Below, one piece after another: positions 32,245 to 41,199 of a DNA stretch of 64,000 nucleotides. The stretch covers positions 12,042 through 76,041 of the forward strand of contig NZ_JBHUIY010000020.1 in NCBI RefSeq assembly GCF_042683125.1, given 5' to 3'. The stretch is from Phaeospirillum tilakii. Lineage in GTDB: Bacteria; Pseudomonadota; Alphaproteobacteria; Rhodospirillales; Magnetospirillaceae. Both the position numbers and the translations under genes were made by a program. Under the pieces are notes generated by a model. That model made no database searches. It was not told the origin of the DNA and worked only from the letters and a program-made list of their open reading frames with translations. Positions within the stretch are counted from its first letter, which is position 1. Every line of letters begins with the position of its first letter.

Positions 32245-32940
32245 TCAGCCGGCGGCGGGCGCCGCCGGATCCTGCGGGGCGGTTTCGCCCTCGGCGTCCC
32301 CCGCGGCGGCCGAATCGGCTTCGGGCTCGGGCTCGGGCTCTGGCTCGGGCGCGGGCGGGGCCGGCAGCGGCGGCGGGGCCAGGGTGAACAGCGGGCTGGC
32401 CAGCGGCGCCGCCGCCTCGGTCAGGCCGGCCAAGCCGTGGGTCGCCAGCGCCTGGGCCAGCCAGGCCCGGCTGTTGAAGGCCCAGGCATGGTCGGCGGTC
32501 AGCACCACCGCCGCGCCCCAACATTGGTCGGGGCCGCTGCCGTCGCCACACCATTCCAGCGTGATCGCTCCGGTCAGGCCGAAGCGCCGCAGCGCGGCCT
32601 GAAGGATCTCGACCACCACCTCGATTTCCAGCGGGGTGTCGCCCTGGCGCAGCAGCAGCAGGCCGTATTCGACCGCGACGGCGTCGGGGTCCGCCGCCGT
32701 CGCGGCCGGCGCCTCCGGCGGCGCGGTGGCCGGGTCGAGCGGGGCGTCCTCCCACCAGCAGCCGGTGAAGGGGTGGTCGAAATGCTCGAGCAGGGCGGTG
32801 ACGTCCTCGCGCAGATGGTCCTCGACCTCGGGCGGGGTGAATTCGCCGTCGATGGCGTGGGCCAGTTCGATCGCGTGGTCGAGCGCCGGGCGGGGCAGGA
32901 CGATCCGGGCGGCAAAGCGGGTGGTGCTGGGCAGCAACAT
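32245..32940 (-). CDS. Hypothetical protein with Glu-Pro tail
   Basis: 231 residues. Not recognised. The first ~190 residues look folded, with conserved-looking motifs LEWCGDGSGPDQCWGAAVVL and WAFNSRAWLAQAL; two Cys and several Trp are present. The C-terminus is low-complexity: a Pro-rich stretch, then alternating Glu-Pro (six units) and an acidic/Ala tail. The Glu-Pro stretch is encoded by an imperfect hexanucleotide repeat near 32318-32355. The ATG at MLLPSTTRFA is chosen; its Shine-Dalgarno is weak. Confidence 0.65.
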   Translation of the reverse strand: MLLPSTTRFAARIVLPRPALDHAIELAHAIDGEFTPPEVEDHLREDVTALLEHFDHPFTGCWWEDAPLDPATAPPEAPAATAADPDAVAVEYGLLLLRQGDTPLEIEVVVEILQAALRRFGLTGAITLEWCGDGSGPDQCWGAAVVLTADHAWAFNSRAWLAQALATHGLAGLTEAAAPLASPLFTLAPPPLPAPPAPEPEPEPEPEADSAAAGDAEGETAPQDPAAPAAG

Positions 32941-33118
32941 GGGACAAGGCCTTCGGTCGGGGCGGACGGAGGATCGACCCCATCGGAGCAAAACGAAACG
33001 GTGCGGTTGATATCACGATTGGGGCGGGGTTGGCGACCGGCGCAAATGCCGGGGCCGGGCCGCCGGGCGGCCTGCGCCGGGGCTGGTCCCGCCGCCGCCG
33101 CCGCGATAGAATGCGACC

Positions 33119-33529
33119 ATGAGTTCGTCCGCGCCCTTCCGTCACGCCACCCCGCCCTCGCTCGAGGATCTCGACGCGATCGCCGCGGCGGCGTTCGCCG
33201 AAATCCCCGAGGAACTGCGCCGCCACGCCGCCGACGTGGTGATCCGGATCGAGGACTTTCCCGACGAGGACACCGAGCGCGAGATGGGGCTGGAAAGCCC
33301 GTTCGACCTGCTCGGGCTGTATCGCGGCTCGGCGATGGACATCCACGCCTATGGCGGGGTGCCGGGCGGGGTGGACATGATCCTGCTCTACCGCCGTCCG
33401 ATCCTCGATTACTGGTGCGAGACCGGCGAGGATCTGGCCGGGCTGGTGCGCCATGTCCTGATCCACGAGATCGGCCATCATTTCGGCCTGTCGGACGACG
33501 ACATGAGCCGGATCGAGGACGAGGCCTGA
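33119..33529 (+). CDS. Zincin-like metallopeptidase family protein
   Basis: 136 residues. The C-terminal motif HEIGHHFGLSDDD fits the HExxHxxGxxD zinc-binding consensus of minimal metzincin-like peptidases (formerly DUF1025). The N-terminal part contains the family pattern VIRIEDFPDEDTEREMG followed by LLGLYRG and ILLYRRPI. These small proteins are widespread in alphaproteobacteria; substrates are unknown. The next gene begins 4 nt after its stop. Confidence 0.88.
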   Translation: MSSSAPFRHATPPSLEDLDAIAAAAFAEIPEELRRHAADVVIRIEDFPDEDTEREMGLESPFDLLGLYRGSAMDIHAYGGVPGGVDMILLYRRPILDYWCETGEDLAGLVRHVLIHEIGHHFGLSDDDMSRIEDEA

Positions 33530-33533
33530 CCCC

Positions 33534-34604
33534 ATGATCCGGCACCGGGCCGTGGCCTTGCTGCTCGCGGCCCTGCTGGCGGTGGCGGGCGGCCCGGCCG
33601 GCGCGGCCGGCAACGAGCTGCGGGTGCTGGCCCGGGCCGGGGCGCTGTCGCCCGCGCTGCTGGCGCGGTTCGAACAGCAGAACGGGGTGCGGGTCCGGCT
33701 GGTCGAGGTGAGCGAGCCGGCCGAGATCCCGCGCCGGCTCGACCATCCCGCCGCCGGCTATGACGTCGCCCTGCTGCTCGACCATCAGGCCGCCGAGCTG
33801 ATCGGGCGCGGCCGGCTCGAGCGGGTGTGGGCCGACCGTCTGGCCGGGTTCTGGAACGTCGAGGATCCCTGGCGCTCGCGCCCGTTCGACCCCCGCAACG
33901 AATACACCGTGCCGCACCAATGGGGCACCACCGGGCTGGCGGTCGATTCCTCGGTGCATCCCGGCGATCACGACAGTCTGGCGCTGCTGTTCTCGCCGCC
34001 GCCCGATCTGGTCGGGCGGATCGCCCTGCTCGACGATCCGGTGATGGTCCAACTGGCGCTGCTGGCGGCGGGCGAGCCCCATTGCGCGGCCGATCCGCGC
34101 CGGCTGCAACAGGTCGAGAACCGGCTGGCGCCGCTGCTGGCGCGGGCGCGGCTGGTGCGGGCCGACCGGATCCAGGCGGCGCTGCGCGACCATTCCCTGG
34201 CCCTGGTGGTGGCGTGGAGCGGCGACGTGATGCGGGCGCGGCGGTCGCGCCCCGGGCTGGCCTTCGCCTATCCGCGCGAGGGCAATCCGGTGTGGAGCGA
34301 GGTGGCGGCGGTGCCGCGCGACCCGCCCAACCGGGCCGGCGCGCTGAAATTCCTCACCTTCCTGCTGCGGCCGGACAATGCCGCGCTCGAATCGGAGGGC
34401 AACGGCTTCGCCACGGTGATTCGCGGCGCCGAGGGCTTTCTCCGTCCCGAGGTGCTGGCGGCGCCGGAACTGGTGGCGCCGTGGCCGGCCAAGGTGGTGT
34501 TTCAGGTGCCGTGCGAGGCCGAGGCCCAGCGCCGGCAGGAGGCGGCGTGGGTGCGCCTGCGCTCGCAGGTGCGCGGCCGCCGCCCGCCGCCGCCGGACGG
34601 GTGA
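33534..34604 (+). CDS. Periplasmic solute-binding protein (PotD-like)
   Basis: 356 residues with a signal peptide (Arg/His start, hydrophobic core, cleavage near GAAG, about residue 25). The rest follows the type II periplasmic binding fold of spermidine/putrescine-binding proteins: LRVLARAGALSPALLARFEQQNG at the start of the mature protein, YTVPHQWGTTGLAVDSS and the late NRAGALKFLTFLLRPDNAAL helix. No permease or ATPase genes are adjacent, so it is an orphan binding protein; the substrate is unknown. It follows the zincin gene by 4 nt. Confidence 0.85.
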   Translation: MIRHRAVALLLAALLAVAGGPAGAAGNELRVLARAGALSPALLARFEQQNGVRVRLVEVSEPAEIPRRLDHPAAGYDVALLLDHQAAELIGRGRLERVWADRLAGFWNVEDPWRSRPFDPRNEYTVPHQWGTTGLAVDSSVHPGDHDSLALLFSPPPDLVGRIALLDDPVMVQLALLAAGEPHCAADPRRLQQVENRLAPLLARARLVRADRIQAALRDHSLALVVAWSGDVMRARRSRPGLAFAYPREGNPVWSEVAAVPRDPPNRAGALKFLTFLLRPDNAALESEGNGFATVIRGAEGFLRPEVLAAPELVAPWPAKVVFQVPCEAEAQRRQEAAWVRLRSQVRGRRPPPPDG

Positions 34605-34617
34605 GGCGCGCCGCCGC

Positions 34618-35193
34618 CTACAGGAACTTCAGCACGGCGAAGCCGCCGACCAGCAGCAGCACGAACAGGGTGGTGACCAGGGTCAGGCGGCGTTCGACGA
34701 AATCGCGGATCGGGGTGCCGAACTTCCACAGCAGCGCCGCCACCAGGAAGAAGCGCAGGCCCCGGGCGATCACCGAGGCGAAGGTGAAGCGGGCCAGGTC
34801 GAAATCGAACGCGCCGGCGGTGATGGTCACCAGCTTGTAGGGGATCGGGGTCATCCCCTTGACGATGATGAACCACACCCCCCATTCGTCGATCACCGGC
34901 TTCAGGGCGTGGAACTTGTCGACCAGATGGAACGCGCCGAGGATCGCCATCCCGATGCTGTCCATCGCGAAATGGCCGATGGCGTAGCCGAGGAAACCGC
35001 CGGCCACCGAGGCCAGGGTGCAGATCAGGGCGATGCGGGCCCAGCGGGTCGGTGCCGCCAGCACCATCGGGATCAGCATCACGTCGGGCGGGATCGGGAA
35101 CACCGAGCTTTCGATGAACGACACCGCCGCCAGCCACCAGAGGGCGTGGCGATGGCCGGCCTTGGCCATCATCCAATCATAGATCGCTTTCAC
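34618..35193 (-). CDS. YqaA/DedA-family membrane protein
   Basis: 191 residues with four to five membrane helices and the VTT-type fold. The re-entrant motif SFIESSVFPIPPDVMLIPMV and the second loop GMTPIPYKLVTITAGAF are the characteristic features. Relatives act as lipid scramblases or flippases or in membrane homeostasis. It converges on the solute-binding protein gene with a 13-nt gap. Confidence 0.9.
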   Translation of the reverse strand: MKAIYDWMMAKAGHRHALWWLAAVSFIESSVFPIPPDVMLIPMVLAAPTRWARIALICTLASVAGGFLGYAIGHFAMDSIGMAILGAFHLVDKFHALKPVIDEWGVWFIIVKGMTPIPYKLVTITAGAFDFDLARFTFASVIARGLRFFLVAALLWKFGTPIRDFVERRLTLVTTLFVLLLVGGFAVLKFL

Positions 35194-35338
35194 CGTGGGA
35201 GCCCCGTTTGCTGGTTGGCGGTGGGGCGAGGGTGTATCAGCCGTGCCGGGGCGGGTGCAATCGCGATGCGGGTGCGGGCTTGTCTTTTCCCGGCCGGACC
35301 GTCACGCTCTTGACCGAGATCCTCACGGGGAACAGGCG

Positions 35339-37738
35339 ATGCGCACGACGATTGCCGCGGGGGCGGCGATGCTGGCGATGGCGGGGCCGGTGGCGGCCGA
35401 TCCGGCTTTGCTGGACGGTCTGTCCGGGCTTGATCCGCTGTCGCTGGGGCTGGGGGCGGCGCTGGCGCTGCCGGGGCTGGGCGCGGCGGCGTGGATGCGC
35501 TGGCGGCTGGCCCAGGCCCAGCGGAGCGCCGCCGCCGCCGCCGGCGCGGCCGAACGGTTCCGCCTGGGGCTGGAGGCGGCGCCGGACGGGTTCTTCGCCT
35601 GGATCGGCGACAGCGTGATCTGTTCGCGCCGGCTGGCGGTGCTGCTGGCGCTGGGCAACGGCACCCGGTCCGATTTCGCCGAGGTGTTGCAGGCGTTCGA
35701 GCCGGGCGATGCCGCGCTGCTCGACCGGGCGGCGACCCGGCTGCGCGCCGACGGCGACGGTTTTTCGCTCGATCTTTCGCTGCGCGACGGGCTGCGGCGG
35801 GTGCGGGCGATCGGCATCCGCGCCGAGGGCGGCGAGGACAGCGGGCGCGGCGGCGAGCTGGTGTGGGTGCAGGACGTCACCGAGGCGGCGGCGGCGCTCG
35901 ACGATCTCGGCAGCCGGTTCGCCCTGGCGGAGGCGACGCGCCAGCGGCTGGTCGGGCTGCTCGACGCCCAGCCGATGCCGGTGTGGGTGCGCGACGACGA
36001 TCTGTCGCTGGTGTCGGTCAACCGCGCCTATGCCCGCGCGGTCGAGGCGGCGAGCGACGTCGAGGTGGTGGCCGAGCAGGTCGAGCTGGCCTCGGACGAG
36101 GTGATGCGGCAGACCCGGGCGCTGGCCGCCCGCGCCCGCGCCGCCGGCGAGCCCCGCGCCGAGACCTTCCATCTGGTGCTGGCGGGGCAGCGGCGGCTGG
36201 TCGAGATCACCGAGGCGCCGTTCACCGCCGATGACCAGCTGCTGACCGTCGGGGTGTGCGTCGATCTGACCCGGATCGAGGAACTGGAGGCCGAGCTTGA
36301 GCGCCACATCAGCGCCCAGGCCGAGGTGCTGGAGCGGCTCGCCACCGCGATCGCGATCTATGCCCCCGACACCCGGCTGGCCTTCTTCAACACCGCCTTC
36401 ACCCGGCTGTGGCGGCTGGACAGCACCTGGCTGGCCGGCCAGCCGACCCACGGCGCGGTGCTCGACGCGCTGCGCGAACGCCGGCTGCTGCCCGAGGTGG
36501 CCGATTACCGCGCCTTCAAGGAAGGCGAACTCAAACGCTTCATCTCGCTGATCGACGCCACCGAGACCCTGCTGCATCTGCCCGACGGCCGCACCCTGCG
36601 CCAGACCATCGCCGCCCATCCCCATGGCGGGCTGATCTTCACCTTCGAGGATGTCACCGACACCCTGGCGCTGGAACGCTCGTTCAACACCATGCTGGCG
36701 GTGCAGCGCGAGACGCTCGACCACCTGCACGAGGGGGTGGCGGTGTTCCGCGCCGACGGGCGGCTCGGCCTGTCCAACCCGGCCTTCGCCCGGATCTGGG
36801 GGCTGGCGCCGGAATGGCTGGGGGGCGAGCCGCATCTGACCGAGGTGATCGGCGCGCTGGGGGCGCTGTTCGAGGGCCGGCCCGACCGCGCCTCGGACTG
36901 GCCGGTGCTGCGCGAGCGGCTGCTGGCGCTGTTCCGCGACCGGGTGCCGCGCGGCGGCCGGCTGGAGCGCCAGGACGACACCGTGGTCGATTACGCCTCG
37001 GTGCCGCTGCCGGACGGGGCGATGCTGCTGACCTGGCTCGACGTGACGGATTCGGTCCGGGTCGAACGGGCGCTGCGCGAGCGCAACGAGGCGCTGGCCG
37101 CCGCCGACCTGCTGAAGAGCGAGTTCATCGCCAGCGTCTCGGCCGAGATCCGCAAGCCGCTGACCACGGTGATCGGCTTTTCCGAGATGCTGGCGGCCGA
37201 GTTCGTCGGGCCGCTGACCCCGCGCCAGCTCGATTATGCCCGCGGCATCCTTGAGGCCAGTCACGGGCTGGAGGGGCTGATCGCCGACATCCTCGACCTC
37301 GCCGCGATCGAGGCCGGGCAGATGACGCTCGAACTCGACACGGTCGACATCCATCCGCTGCTGACCGCCGTGCTCGGGCTGGCGCGCGAACGGCTGCGCG
37401 AGAAGAAGCTCAGCCTGTCGTTCGACTGTCCGCTCGACATCGGCTGGCTGGTCGCCGACGAACGCCGGCTGAAACAGGTGCTGTTCACCCTGATCGGCAC
37501 CGCGATCAAGCGGGCGCCGGCCGGCGGGCGGGTCCGGGTGCGGGCCGAGCGCCGCCGGGGCGAGATCGCCTTCATCATCGCCGACGGCGCCTTTGGCGCC
37601 CCGCCCGAGACCGGTCCCGGCCCGGCGCTGGTCGAACGCTTCGTCGAGCGCCATGGCGGCCGGATCGAGGTCGAAACCCGGCGCGAGATGGGCAGCATCG
37701 TCACGGTGCGGCTGCCGGCCGGCACCGCCAGCGGATGA
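35339..37738 (+). CDS. PAS-domain pseudo-histidine kinase, DivL-like
   Basis: 799 residues. N-terminal hydrophobic region (signal-like segment, then a helix about 34-55), several PAS-like domains (about 65-570), a dimerisation domain and an HATPase-like domain. The architecture and the GFSEMLAAEFVGPL motif match the DivL/PleC group of cell-cycle kinases. The phosphoacceptor His is replaced: SVSAEIRKPL where SHELRTPL is expected. The ATP-site N box reads FTLIGTAIK (normally FNLLSNAIK) and the G1 box ADGAFGAP (normally DTGIGIP). It is therefore probably catalytically dead and acts by binding partners, as DivL does with its Tyr. The ATG at MRTTIAAG is chosen with GGGGA upstream. Confidence 0.85.
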   Translation: MRTTIAAGAAMLAMAGPVAADPALLDGLSGLDPLSLGLGAALALPGLGAAAWMRWRLAQAQRSAAAAAGAAERFRLGLEAAPDGFFAWIGDSVICSRRLAVLLALGNGTRSDFAEVLQAFEPGDAALLDRAATRLRADGDGFSLDLSLRDGLRRVRAIGIRAEGGEDSGRGGELVWVQDVTEAAAALDDLGSRFALAEATRQRLVGLLDAQPMPVWVRDDDLSLVSVNRAYARAVEAASDVEVVAEQVELASDEVMRQTRALAARARAAGEPRAETFHLVLAGQRRLVEITEAPFTADDQLLTVGVCVDLTRIEELEAELERHISAQAEVLERLATAIAIYAPDTRLAFFNTAFTRLWRLDSTWLAGQPTHGAVLDALRERRLLPEVADYRAFKEGELKRFISLIDATETLLHLPDGRTLRQTIAAHPHGGLIFTFEDVTDTLALERSFNTMLAVQRETLDHLHEGVAVFRADGRLGLSNPAFARIWGLAPEWLGGEPHLTEVIGALGALFEGRPDRASDWPVLRERLLALFRDRVPRGGRLERQDDTVVDYASVPLPDGAMLLTWLDVTDSVRVERALRERNEALAAADLLKSEFIASVSAEIRKPLTTVIGFSEMLAAEFVGPLTPRQLDYARGILEASHGLEGLIADILDLAAIEAGQMTLELDTVDIHPLLTAVLGLARERLREKKLSLSFDCPLDIGWLVADERRLKQVLFTLIGTAIKRAPAGGRVRVRAERRRGEIAFIIADGAFGAPPETGPGPALVERFVERHGGRIEVETRREMGSIVTVRLPAGTASG

Positions 37739-37874
37739 GGCCGGGCGCCGGTTTCTGTTGACGGGTCGACAGAGCCCGGCGTCACTTTGCCTTATGACAA
37801 AAGGCCAGGGGGGGTTTTCTCTCCGGCCCGGCATGTCCATCATGCCGGCGCAGCCATCAAGGGGTGACGGGACC

Positions 37875-38915
37875 ATGACGAATCTGGCGCGCTTGCTGGG
37901 GATTCTCACTCTTGGTCTGGTGGGGTGGCTTTCGCTGCCCGCCACGGCGGGGGCGGCCGAGGTGGTGGCCGAGGATTTCTTTGTGCCTTCGGTCCAGTCC
38001 GGCCTCGACCTTTATCTGCGCAACAAGCATCGCGACGATTACGCCGACGCCCGGCCCGAGCGCACCGTGCTGTTCCTGCACGGCGCCTCCTATCCCGCCC
38101 ACACCGCCTTCGATCTGGCGGTCGAGGGGCAGAGCTGGATGGATTGGCTGGCCCAGCGCGGCTACGACGTCTACAGCCTCGACCTGCGCGGCTACGGCAA
38201 ATCGGGCCGCCCGGCCGAGATGGGCCAGCCGGCCGAATCCAACCGCCCGGTGATCGACACCGCCGACGCGGTCGACGACCTCAACCGCGCGGTCGATTAC
38301 ATCCTGTCGCGGCGCGGGGTGTCGCGGGTGGTGCTGATCGGCTGGTCGTGGGGGGCGACCATCGCCGGGTCCTATGCCACCCAGGTGCCGGGCCGGGTCG
38401 AGCGGCTGGTGCTGTACGCCCCGCAATGGCTGCGCGACGGGCCGGCCCCCACCGCCGCCGACCTCGCCCAGGTGCCGGCGTGGCGCCAGATCGATCCCAA
38501 CGACGCCCGCGACATCTGGCTGAAATCGGTGCCGGCCGACCGGCGCGACGCGGTGCTGCCGCGCGCGGTGTTCCGCGACTGGCTGAAGGCGACGCTGGCG
38601 ACCGATCCCGCTCCCTCCGCCCCCGGCACGGTGCGGGCGCCCAACGGGGTGGTGCTCGACACCATGCGGTTCTGGGCCTCGGGCAAGCCGCGCTGGAACC
38701 CCGAGCAGCTGTCGGTGCCGACCCTGGTGATCCAGGGCGAATGGGACGCCGAGGCGCCGCCGGCGATGGGGATGGCGCTGTTCAACCGGCTGACCCATGT
38801 GCCGTTCAAACGCTACGTGATGGTCGGCAACGCCACCCATGCCGCCCTGATCGAGACCAACCGTCACCAGTTCTACAGCGCGGTGCAGCAGTTCCTGGAA
38901 GACCGGGCGCGGTGA
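37875..38915 (+). CDS. Exported alpha/beta hydrolase
   Basis: 346 residues with a signal peptide (cleavage near TAGAA, about residue 28). Alpha/beta hydrolase fold: oxyanion region FLHGASYPAHT, nucleophile elbow GWSWGAT (Ser near 157), acid region VIQGEWDAEAP and catalytic His in NATHAALIE near the C-terminus. Substrate unknown; the group includes esterases and epoxide- or peptide-hydrolase-like enzymes. Its stop overlaps the GTG of the next gene by 4 nt. Confidence 0.88.
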   Translation: MTNLARLLGILTLGLVGWLSLPATAGAAEVVAEDFFVPSVQSGLDLYLRNKHRDDYADARPERTVLFLHGASYPAHTAFDLAVEGQSWMDWLAQRGYDVYSLDLRGYGKSGRPAEMGQPAESNRPVIDTADAVDDLNRAVDYILSRRGVSRVVLIGWSWGATIAGSYATQVPGRVERLVLYAPQWLRDGPAPTAADLAQVPAWRQIDPNDARDIWLKSVPADRRDAVLPRAVFRDWLKATLATDPAPSAPGTVRAPNGVVLDTMRFWASGKPRWNPEQLSVPTLVIQGEWDAEAPPAMGMALFNRLTHVPFKRYVMVGNATHAALIETNRHQFYSAVQQFLEDRAR

Positions 38916-39871
38916 GCGAGGCCCTGACCGGTTACCTCGCCGCCCCCGGGTTCGAGGAGGATCTGGCGGCGGAGCTGGGCGACGTGGTCGCCCGCCATGG
39001 CCGGCTGCTGCTGGCGCCCGGCCCGGCCCGTCCCGCCGCCTGGGCGGTCAATGTCTGGCACGACCCGGTCGAACTGGCGGTGGCCTCGATCGGGGCGGCG
39101 GCGCGCGCATTGCGGGCGATCCAGCGCAATTGGTGGCCCTATGCCTTCCAGCTGCACCGCCGCACCGAATTGCTGGCCGCCGCGCTGCCCAAGGTGTCGG
39201 CCCGGCCGCTGGTGTTCGGCACGGCGGCGCCGGCGGCGCCGCTCGGCTCGTTCGTCTGGCTGGCGCCCGACCGGCTGCTGGCGGCGGCGCGCTGTTCGAG
39301 CCCGTTTCCCAACGGCGAGGCCAGCTTCGTCGAGGACCGGGTCACGCCCCCCAACCGCGCCTATCTCAAATTGTGGGAGGCGCTGACCCTGGCCGGCCGC
39401 TTTCCCGGGCCGGGCCAACGCTGTCTTGACCTCGGCGCCAGCCCGGGCGGCTGGAGCTGGGTGCTGGCCTCGACCGGGGCCGAGGTGATCGCGATCGACA
39501 AGGCGCCGCTGGCCCCCGCCGTCGCCGCCCTGCCGGGGGTGTCGTGGCGCCAGGGCAGCGCCTTCGCCCTCGAACCGGCCGAAATCGGCCCGGTCGATTG
39601 GCTGTGCTGCGACGTGATCTGCTATCCCGAGCGGCTGTGGCGGCTGGTCGAACGCTGGCGCGAGTCCGGGCTGGTCGGCAATTTCGTCTGCACGGTGAAG
39701 TTCCAGGGCGAGACCGACCACGCCATCGCCGCCCGGTTCCGCGACCTGCCCGGAGCCCGCCTGCACCATCTGTGGCACAACAAGCACGAGTTGACCTGGA
39801 TCGCCCTGGGAACCGACCCGGGAACCGCCCCATCGCCGGAGTCCCCTCCGGAAGCCAGCCGCTCCCCCTGA
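38912..39871 (+). CDS. SAM-dependent RNA methyltransferase, FtsJ/RlmM-like
   Basis: 319 residues. The C-terminal Rossmann domain has the SAM motif CLDLGASPGGWSWVL (near residues 170-184) followed by EVIAIDKAPL, VDWLCCDVICYPERLW and the late Lys in CTVKFQGETDH, as in RlmM-type 23S rRNA 2'-O-methyltransferases. The N-terminal part resembles the THUMP-like region of RlmM but is short. GTG start overlaps the hydrolase stop (GTGA). RNA target not demonstrated. Confidence 0.85.
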   Translation: MSEALTGYLAAPGFEEDLAAELGDVVARHGRLLLAPGPARPAAWAVNVWHDPVELAVASIGAAARALRAIQRNWWPYAFQLHRRTELLAAALPKVSARPLVFGTAAPAAPLGSFVWLAPDRLLAAARCSSPFPNGEASFVEDRVTPPNRAYLKLWEALTLAGRFPGPGQRCLDLGASPGGWSWVLASTGAEVIAIDKAPLAPAVAALPGVSWRQGSAFALEPAEIGPVDWLCCDVICYPERLWRLVERWRESGLVGNFVCTVKFQGETDHAIAARFRDLPGARLHHLWHNKHELTWIALGTDPGTAPSPESPPEASRSP

Positions 39872-39942
39872 CCAACCGCCTTGCCAGGGCCAGACCAAGG
39901 GAGTAAAGCTTGAATGGGACGACAACAGGGCTCGGGTGTCTC

Positions 39943-41067
39943 ATGTCCGTCGCTACGCTTCCGCCCCCGGTCGATATTGATTCCGAGACCAAGAAGGCGG
40001 TAATCGCCGGGGTCAAGGCGGTACTCGACTCCTTCCGTCAGGCAGGGTTGGTCGAGCCGTCGCTGACCTACGCCGCGCTGATTTCCCAGCCCGAGGCGCT
40101 GGCCGCCTTCATCGAGGCGTTCCGCGCCAACCGCGCCGCCGCCGACGCCTTCGTCAAGGATGGCGACGGTCAGCCGGTCCATGACGACCACACCCAACTG
40201 TCCTGCCCGGTCACCCTGGCCCAGATCGAGCATCTGCTGGTGCGCACCTGCGCCCGCAAGCTGTTCGAATCGACCCGGACGATGGAAACCGTCACCGAGA
40301 CGGTGACCCACAAGAGCATGTTCGGGCTGATCAAGCGCACCGAGCAGGTCGAGCGCCAGAGCGTCGATCCGATCGAGGAGCGCAAGGATCGCCAGTTGTT
40401 GGCGCTGGTCGCCTATGCCTGGCAGTTGCCGCTGCTCGACGCCTACCGCCATTACCTCACCTACAGCCACATCATCGAGATCGGCGAGGATCTGCTGGCG
40501 CTGCCGACCGAGGCCAAGATCGCCGAGATCGGCGCGCTCGATCCGGCGCTGATCCGCAAGGTCAAGACCGCCACCGGTCCCGATTTCTCCTCGATCCTGG
40601 CCGACCGGCCGCAGGCGATCATCGGCATCTCGGTGTGGAACCGGGACATGTACGAGTTCTACCGCAAGATGCTGGGGGATCTGGCCTGGACCTTCTTCGC
40701 CCGGGACAGCGCCTTCTTCAACGCCTGCGCCTCGCTCGACAAAGCGGCGGCGAAGATCTACGGCGACGTGCTGTGCTATCTCGCCGCCGACAATCTGATC
40801 GAGATCCAGCGCCTCAACCTCGACAAGACCGAGGTGCTGATCAACGCGATGCGCTCGGCGCTGGGGCCGCGCCTGCCGGAAATCCTGTCGCTGCCCCATT
40901 TCGCCAAGGACATCCTGCGCAAGGTGGTCGATCAGTTGCTGCACAGCAACCACGAGAAGGACAAGCTGATGCTGGCCTTCTCGATCAGCTTCAAGGCGCT
41001 GGTGCCGACCATCGACGAATGGCTGGCGACCGGTCAGGCCGAGCCCGTGCCCGGCGCCCCGGTCTGA
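39943..41067 (+). CDS. Hypothetical protein, 374 residues
   Basis: Not recognised. Soluble and mostly helical, without signal peptide. A region rich in Thr/Glu (ESTRTMETVTETVTHKSMFGL, about 110-130) precedes a helical second half. Start is uncertain: the ATG used here has weak upstream signals, while a TTG 33 nt upstream has a good GGGAG. It follows the methyltransferase gene by about 40-70 nt on the same strand. Confidence 0.7.
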   Translation: MSVATLPPPVDIDSETKKAVIAGVKAVLDSFRQAGLVEPSLTYAALISQPEALAAFIEAFRANRAAADAFVKDGDGQPVHDDHTQLSCPVTLAQIEHLLVRTCARKLFESTRTMETVTETVTHKSMFGLIKRTEQVERQSVDPIEERKDRQLLALVAYAWQLPLLDAYRHYLTYSHIIEIGEDLLALPTEAKIAEIGALDPALIRKVKTATGPDFSSILADRPQAIIGISVWNRDMYEFYRKMLGDLAWTFFARDSAFFNACASLDKAAAKIYGDVLCYLAADNLIEIQRLNLDKTEVLINAMRSALGPRLPEILSLPHFAKDILRKVVDQLLHSNHEKDKLMLAFSISFKALVPTIDEWLATGQAEPVPGAPV

Positions 41068-41199
41068 GCCGTTTTCCGCGCGCTTTCCCCCCAGCCGCGC
41101 CGTCTTGTTCCCCCCGACCGCGTTCGGGAGGAAATGGTTTGGAGTGCGCGCCGGCCGCCGCCAGCGGGGGCGGCCGATCGTCAGCAGGGGGGATTTCGG

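Noticed and set aside
31688..33613. 641-codon minus-strand ORF
   Set aside because: Runs antisense through three better genes and a terminator; composition is GC-shadow type.
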